DNA from: Verrucomicrobiales bacterium
GTDB lineage: Bacteria; Verrucomicrobiota; Verrucomicrobiia; Limisphaerales; UBA1100
Direction: 5' to 3'
NCBI GenBank assembly: GCA_002724615.1
Contig: PBPF01000172.1
Location: forward strand, 1 to 10,970
Length of the DNA: 10,970 nt
The first letter of the stretch is position 1. Every line of letters begins with the position of its first letter. Below the pieces are notes generated by a model. It did no database searches and was not told the DNA's origin. It saw nothing but the letters and a program-made list of their open reading frames with translations. Positions 7,047 to 10,970 of the stretch are shown here, piece by piece. Both the position numbers and the translations under genes were made by a program.

Positions 7047-7074
7047 AAGCGGGAACGCTTTAACCCATAAGGAG
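7047..7074 (+). promoter_or_regulatory. Leader hairpin and Shine-Dalgarno site
   Basis: AAGCG-GGAA-CGCTT (7047-7060) is a perfect 5-bp stem with a 4-base loop. Eight bases later comes AAGGAG (7069-7074), seven bases before the ATG at 7082. The Shine-Dalgarno site is strong and fixes the start of the following gene. The hairpin does not hide it, so any effect would be on mRNA stability or protein binding. Confidence 0.5.
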
Positions 7075-7081
7075 AAATATC

Positions 7082-7474
7082 ATGAAGAAACTAATCACAA
7101 CACTCACACTCGTCGCCACCCTTTGCAGCGCAAACTTGAGTTATGCAGCGGATCGATATGTGATGCTAAAAATTGGTGGTGGAACAGCATCCGCAAGCCA
7201 AAGTGTAGCGGCGAATGAAATTGCCACCCTGTTGTGGTCAACTTATCTATCTGGAACTGGTAACAAAGCTACACTAAATGTCACTTACGGCGGAACCGCA
7301 CACCATTTGTATTTTGTAGATATCACCGGCAGTGTAAACCATGTTGGCCCTGATTTGAGGAGGTTTGTCATTGCAGGCCCCGCCACAATTACTTATTCGA
7401 CAGGCGATAACACCTCGCACCTCTTGTCCTTAAAAATCTCCCCCAACCCGAACATTATGGGGATCAAGCAGTAG
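7082..7474 (+). CDS. Small secreted protein of unknown function
   Basis: This 130-residue ORF has a strong Shine-Dalgarno site (AAGGAG, 7-base spacing) and a clear signal peptide: MKK, then the hydrophobic LITTLTLVATLC, cleaved after SYA at residue 22. The Cys at 15 does not sit in a lipobox, so this is not an evident lipoprotein. The mature part of about 108 residues is Gly/Thr/Ala-rich with alternating hydrophobic residues (RYVMLKIGGG, LNVTYGG, HHLYFVDITGSV, RRFVIAGPATITY, LLSLKIS), which suggests an all-beta domain of perhaps seven or eight strands. No family is recognised. It stands alone: a non-coding gap lies upstream and a convergent gene ends 42 bases downstream, with no good terminator hairpin between them. 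A candidate promoter lies 70-95 bases upstream. Confidence 0.75.
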   Translation: MKKLITTLTLVATLCSANLSYAADRYVMLKIGGGTASASQSVAANEIATLLWSTYLSGTGNKATLNVTYGGTAHHLYFVDITGSVNHVGPDLRRFVIAGPATITYSTGDNTSHLLSLKISPNPNIMGIKQ

Positions 7475-7516
7475 GCCGATTTTTTCTTTTCACCGATTTG
7501 GATCTAACAAGGAAGC

Positions 7517-10500
7517 CTAGCGCACCTTCCGAATCCGGTGGTTGAAGGTGTCTCCCACAATCACGGCGCTGCCATCGGCCTTGGTGGCCACGCCTCTTGG
7601 GACATTTAAGGTTCCCAAGGCGGTACCAATGATGCCTCCACTCACCTTGCGAACCCGATGGTTGTAGGTGTCGGCAATATACAGGTTGCCCATATTGTCC
7701 ACGGCCACAGCCCGGGGCAGGTTGAGTGATGCACTGGTGGCCGCGCCGCCATCGCCGCCCAGCCCTTGTGTGCCATTACCGGCCACGGTGGAGATATTGG
7801 CACCCGTCACCTTGCGGATGCGATGATTGAAAGTATCGGCAATATACACGTTGGCCGAACCATCCACCGCCACGCCATAGGGCAGGCTCAAGCCCGCACT
7901 GGTGGCCGCGGCTCCATCCCCGCTGTAGCCTTGGGTGCCATTGCCTGCCACGGTGGAGATATTGGCGCCAGTCACCTTGCGGATGCGGTGGTTGAAGGTG
8001 TCGGCAATATACAGGTTGCCTGAGGCATCCACGGTCACTCCAAAGGGCATGTTGAGGTTGGCACTGGTAGCCGCGCCTCCATCCCCTGCAAAACCGTCGG
8101 TGCCATTACCGGCCACGGTGGAAATCACACCCCCGGCAGACACCCTGCGGATGCGATGATTATGCGTATCGGCGATGTAGAGGTTGCCTGCTGCATCCAC
8201 GGTCACACTGGCAGGCGTATTGAGCATGCCTCCCGTTGCGTTTCCTCCATCACCCGCAAAACCCTGTGTGCCATTGCCGGCCACCGTGGAAATAATGCCT
8301 CCGGGTGTCACCTTGCGGATGCGGTGGTTGTAGGTATCGGCAATATAAAGATTCCCGCCAGTATCATAAGCCGCTCCGTGCGGCGCATTGAGTCCCGCAG
8401 CAGTTGCAGACCCACCATCCCCGCTAAAGCCACCCGTACCATTGCCGGCGACGACGGGAATGGCACCCGTGTTCCGGTTGTTCTGCCCAAACTTTGGCCA
8501 CGGGCTGGCACCCAAGCCCATGCTGCTGCTGGCTATGGAGTAGAGTTTATTGTCTGATGAGCCAAAATATATTGTACCATCGGAACCGATCGCGGGAGAG
8601 GAACGGATCGCAGCACCTGTTGCAAACTCCCATTTCTTTACTCCGCTAGTCGAATTCACTGCATGCAGTCTGCTGTTGTTTGACCCAAAATATATGGTGC
8701 CATCATCTCCAATGGTGGGGCTTGAGTGCACCTGTCCGCCAGCATCATATTCCCAACTCTTTGTGCCGTCGGGATTAATGGCGTAAAGTTTATTATCCGC
8801 AGACCCAACATATATCGTGCCATCAGACCCAATGGCGGGAGAGGAAGGAATCAAATTACCTGTTGCAAACTCCCATTTCTTGGTGCCGTTGTTTCCATAC
8901 AGGGCGTAGAGCTTATTGTCCTCAGACCCTACATAAACCATACCATCAGAACCAATGGCAGGGGAGGTGCTCACGTGGCCACCCGTATTAAATTCCCATT
9001 TCTTTGTGCCGTTCGTTTCTAGCGCAAAGAACGAACCGGTCATTTCACCAATATATATGGTGCCATCGCCCCCAATAACGGGGGCGCAATACAATTGGGA
9101 TCCACCGTGATCGGTAACGTCAAATTCCCATTTCTTGGTACCGTTCGTTTCCAGCGCGTATAGAACACCAAATTCTGCCGCGATGTAAACAGTTCCATCA
9201 GAACCGATGGCAGAGGAAAACTCTATACTATCACCGGTATCAAACTCCCATTTCTTGGTGCCGTTGTTTCCATACAGGACATAGAGTTTCCCGTCAGTAG
9301 AGCCAATATATATTTCCCCGGCAGGCCCAATCGCAGGAGAAGATTCCACGTCACGTCCGGTTATATACTCCCATTTCTTGGTGCCATTGGAATTGAGTGC
9401 GTAGGTCTTATTGTCATCCGACCCGAAATAAATAGTGCCATCAGGACCAATCGCCGGAGAGGAATCAATGTCATCACCGGCAACAAACTCCCAAATTTTG
9501 CTGCCCGGGGCGTAGACATTCAAAGTCGCATTATTGGAGGTAATATTGCCGGCGGCGTTGGTTGCGACTGCGGCGTAGGTTCCATTGTTGGTTAACTGCA
9601 CATTGGTGATGTTGTAGGTGGAACTGGTGGCTCCCGGCACCGCCCACCATGTGGAGTTGGAATCTATCCATTTCCACCATTGATAGGTGGGTGCAAGTTC
9701 TGATGTTACGGCAAATGTCAGGCTTGCGCTGTTTCCAGTGACAGCAATCTGGCTTCCTTGAGGTTGAACTGATGCCGTTGGGGCATGGGTGGAAACCAGC
9801 AGCAAGTTGCCCTGCATGGCCATGGAATATGCCAAAGGCATGATGGCACTTGTGCCGTTGCTGTCACGGCCGACGCCGGATGGGTTGGACACTCCGGTGA
9901 CCCGGGCAAAGCCCACGACAACCTTATAATGTTTGTTGGCCGAAAGTGTGTTGGCGGGAATGGTGTAGCTGGTGGTGTTGGCCTCAAGGAAGAGCAGTCC
10001 AAGGCCAGTTGGGGTGTTTTCTGTCTGTAGTTCCTCGACGTGCAGGACAATACGGTCATTACGACCCGCGCCAGTGAAGGGTTGCCAGTTTATGGTCCAA
10101 TCCTGTGCCGCGTTGCGGGCGATGTACGCCTTGGCAAGGCCGTTGTAGCTGGTGGCTCGCACGCGGTAATTGGTGTTCCAGTTCAGCGTCAGTCGGGAAT
10201 TGGTTCCGCTGCCGTTATCATCATCATAAACCACCACATTGCCTGTTCCTGAATCGATGATCTGCAGAAAGGCATCGAACTGGCCGGTGCCCAGGTCGAT
10301 GGTCACTGACTGGCCGTTGGCCACCCCGATCAGGTCATAATCCTCCATGCGCGTGAGTGCCCGTGAGGTGTTGTTGGCGTCGGCCTCGGTGAGGTAACTG
10401 GTGATGTTCGCCACGGGTGCATCGCCGGTGCCGGTCTTGCGCAGGGTGCCGAGGCTGGTGGAGAGTGTGAACTTATTAATGCCATCAGTATGGAATGTCT

Positions 10501-10970
10501 CCCCAGCCATGTTGTAAAGGGGCGCCGCCGGATAATCCGTAACCCGTGGAGCAGACAAGCTGTAGGTGAAATCTGATATATCCACCTTACGGATGCGGTT
10601 GGCCATTCCATCTGCGATATAGAGGTTGCCAGCCTCATCGAAGCTTATGCCTCTGGTAGACATCAGCATCGCAGATGTCGCGGCTCCTCCATCACCAGGA
10701 TTGCTTCCTCCACCCCCCGCAATTCTCGTGATAGTCCCGTTGGACTCCAGCTTCCATACCCGTTGACTCGCCCCAATGTACAGGCTGCCCACCTTGTCGA
10801 AGGCAAACGCATCAGAACTCAACTGCACTGACGTAGCCACAGCTCCATCAGTTAGTTGATTATTACCACCTCCCGCTATCGTCGTGATGATATCAGTTGA
10901 ATTCACATCCACGTTGAAGGTCCATGGTCCCACAGGGAATATTGTATCCAGGTCCGTGTCGTTTTGGCGT
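7517..10970 (-). CDS. Giant NHL/Ig-like/PQQ-like double beta-propeller protein, 5'-partial
   Basis: The frame is open to the right edge, so the GTG at 10933 is internal and the N-terminus with any signal peptide is missing. Counting from that GTG, residues 14-118 form two NHL blades (NLYIADGMANRIRKV). Residues about 190-275 resemble a bacterial pre-peptidase (PPC) domain (SVTIDLGTGQFDAFLQIID). Residues 383-474 are an Ig-like domain without the cysteine pair. Residues 477-801 are eight PQQ-like blades (SSPAIGSDGTIYFGS, GTKKWEF), followed by SPWPKFGQNNRNTG. Residues 826-1138 are five full NHL blades and one short one (GNLYIADTFNHRIRKV). The protein ends right after the last blade, with no sorting signal or anchor visible. 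PQQ-like repeats form 8-bladed and NHL repeats 6-bladed propellers, so two closed propellers in tandem are likely. A secreted or surface binding protein is inferred; no cofactor site or enzyme residues were identified. Confidence 0.9.
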   Translation of the reverse strand, partial: RQNDTDLDTIFPVGPWTFNVDVNSTDIITTIAGGGNNQLTDGAVATSVQLSSDAFAFDKVGSLYIGASQRVWKLESNGTITRIAGGGGSNPGDGGAATSAMLMSTRGISFDEAGNLYIADGMANRIRKVDISDFTYSLSAPRVTDYPAAPLYNMAGETFHTDGINKFTLSTSLGTLRKTGTGDAPVANITSYLTEADANNTSRALTRMEDYDLIGVANGQSVTIDLGTGQFDAFLQIIDSGTGNVVVYDDDNGSGTNSRLTLNWNTNYRVRATSYNGLAKAYIARNAAQDWTINWQPFTGAGRNDRIVLHVEELQTENTPTGLGLLFLEANTTSYTIPANTLSANKHYKVVVGFARVTGVSNPSGVGRDSNGTSAIMPLAYSMAMQGNLLLVSTHAPTASVQPQGSQIAVTGNSASLTFAVTSELAPTYQWWKWIDSNSTWWAVPGATSSTYNITNVQLTNNGTYAAVATNAAGNITSNNATLNVYAPGSKIWEFVAGDDIDSSPAIGPDGTIYFGSDDNKTYALNSNGTKKWEYITGRDVESSPAIGPAGEIYIGSTDGKLYVLYGNNGTKKWEFDTGDSIEFSSAIGSDGTVYIAAEFGVLYALETNGTKKWEFDVTDHGGSQLYCAPVIGGDGTIYIGEMTGSFFALETNGTKKWEFNTGGHVSTSPAIGSDGMVYVGSEDNKLYALYGNNGTKKWEFATGNLIPSSPAIGSDGTIYVGSADNKLYAINPDGTKSWEYDAGGQVHSSPTIGDDGTIYFGSNNSRLHAVNSTSGVKKWEFATGAAIRSSPAIGSDGTIYFGSSDNKLYSIASSSMGLGASPWPKFGQNNRNTGAIPVVAGNGTGGFSGDGGSATAAGLNAPHGAAYDTGGNLYIADTYNHRIRKVTPGGIISTVAGNGTQGFAGDGGNATGGMLNTPASVTVDAAGNLYIADTHNHRIRRVSAGGVISTVAGNGTDGFAGDGGAATSANLNMPFGVTVDASGNLYIADTFNHRIRKVTGANISTVAGNGTQGYSGDGAAATSAGLSLPYGVAVDGSANVYIADTFNHRIRKVTGANISTVAGNGTQGLGGDGGAATSASLNLPRAVAVDNMGNLYIADTYNHRVRKVSGGIIGTALGTLNVPRGVATKADGSAVIVGDTFNHRIRKVR
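7520..8458 (-). repeat. Six NHL blades, about 165-168 bp period
   Basis: In-frame repeats within the large minus-strand gene. Each has the form TVAGNGTQGFAGDGGAAT, a Leu/Pro step, then GNLYIADTFNHRIRKV. Conserved blade ends fall near 7523, 7645, 7809, 7974, 8141 and 8309. The last blade, nearest the stop, is shortened to about 120 bp. Neighbouring units are very similar in DNA as well, which points to recent internal duplication. Confidence 0.9.
8489..9505 (-). repeat. Eight PQQ-like blades, about 120 bp period
   Basis: Eight units of about 40 residues read GTKKWEFxTG, then SSPAIGSDGTIYFGS, then DNKLYALN. The fourth unit is longer, with an insertion before CAPVIGGDG holding the only Cys in the visible part of the protein. 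Two units share a near-identical DNA stretch (about 8872-8922 and 9245-9293), including the unusual YGNN before GTKKW. The block closes with SPWPKFGQNNRNTG, a tail common after PQQ-like propellers. Confidence 0.9.

Larger units (their letters stand above)
6417..7081. other. 665-bp non-coding/accessory gap
   Basis: No protein gene with convincing domains was found here. In order it holds a weak hairpin, the 5' half of a tRNA-Leu, an exact tandem 12-base repeat, a GC-rich stretch with a CGGGG/CCCCG stem (6679-6683 with 6695-6699), a 20-base near-palindrome, a doubtful small ORF, and a candidate promoter with leader hairpin for the next gene. The composition and the truncated tRNA suggest the edge of an integrated or decayed mobile segment. 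No integrase or transposase is visible. Confidence 0.6.

Noticed and set aside
7475..7516. T-rich stretch between the convergent genes as an intrinsic terminator
   Set aside because: No GC-rich hairpin precedes the T-run on either strand. A 5-bp CCCCA/TGGGG pair inside the gene end is too far from the T-run.
7520..9505. Regularly spaced repeats as a possible CRISPR array
   Set aside because: Periods of about 120 and 165 bp are in frame and encode PQQ-like and NHL blades. There are no short constant repeats with unique spacers and no cas genes.
10931..10933. GTG at 10933 as the start of the large minus-strand gene
   Set aside because: Twelve more sense codons run to the window edge, and no signal peptide follows this GTG. 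The protein is partial.

Overview
The window most likely comes from a chromosome of the PVC group (Verrucomicrobiota, Planctomycetota or Lentisphaerota). This is a judgement from protein style, not a database hit. The clues are a large coiled-coil protein followed by a secreted squalene-cyclase-like toroid, paired secreted concanavalin-A-like proteins, and a giant surface-type protein joining NHL, Ig-like and PQQ-like repeats. No phylogenetic marker is present, so the rank below phylum is open.

Left part (1-6416, + strand): four genes in a tight block. Gene 1 enters from the left edge with collagen-like Gly-X-Y triplets and continues as a long coiled coil. Its stop overlaps the start of gene 2 (ATGA). 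Gene 2 is a secreted alpha-alpha toroid of the prenyltransferase/squalene oxidase repeat type. Gene 2 overlaps gene 3 by 20 bases when the better start of gene 3 is used. Gene 3 and gene 4 (24-base gap) are diverged paralogues, each with a signal peptide, a ConA-like core and four copies of a small beta-rich module. The spacing and the lack of Shine-Dalgarno sites at the internal starts point to one transcript and translational coupling. A joint envelope or periplasmic role is inferred. No enzymatic activity can be assigned.

Middle part (6417-7081): no convincing large gene. It holds the intact 5' half of a tRNA-Leu(UAA) that stops matching inside the 3' side of the anticodon stem, an exact tandem 12-base repeat, a 20-base near-perfect palindrome and a doubtful small ORF. 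This looks like the junction of an integrated or decayed element, but no integrase is visible in the window.

Right part (7082-10970): a small secreted orphan protein on the + strand, with its own Shine-Dalgarno site and a plausible sigma-70 promoter, faces a very large minus-strand gene that runs off the right edge. That protein reads, from N to C: two NHL blades, a pre-peptidase-like (PPC) region, an Ig-like domain, eight PQQ-like blades and six NHL blades. It is probably an exported or surface protein, but its N-terminus lies outside the window.
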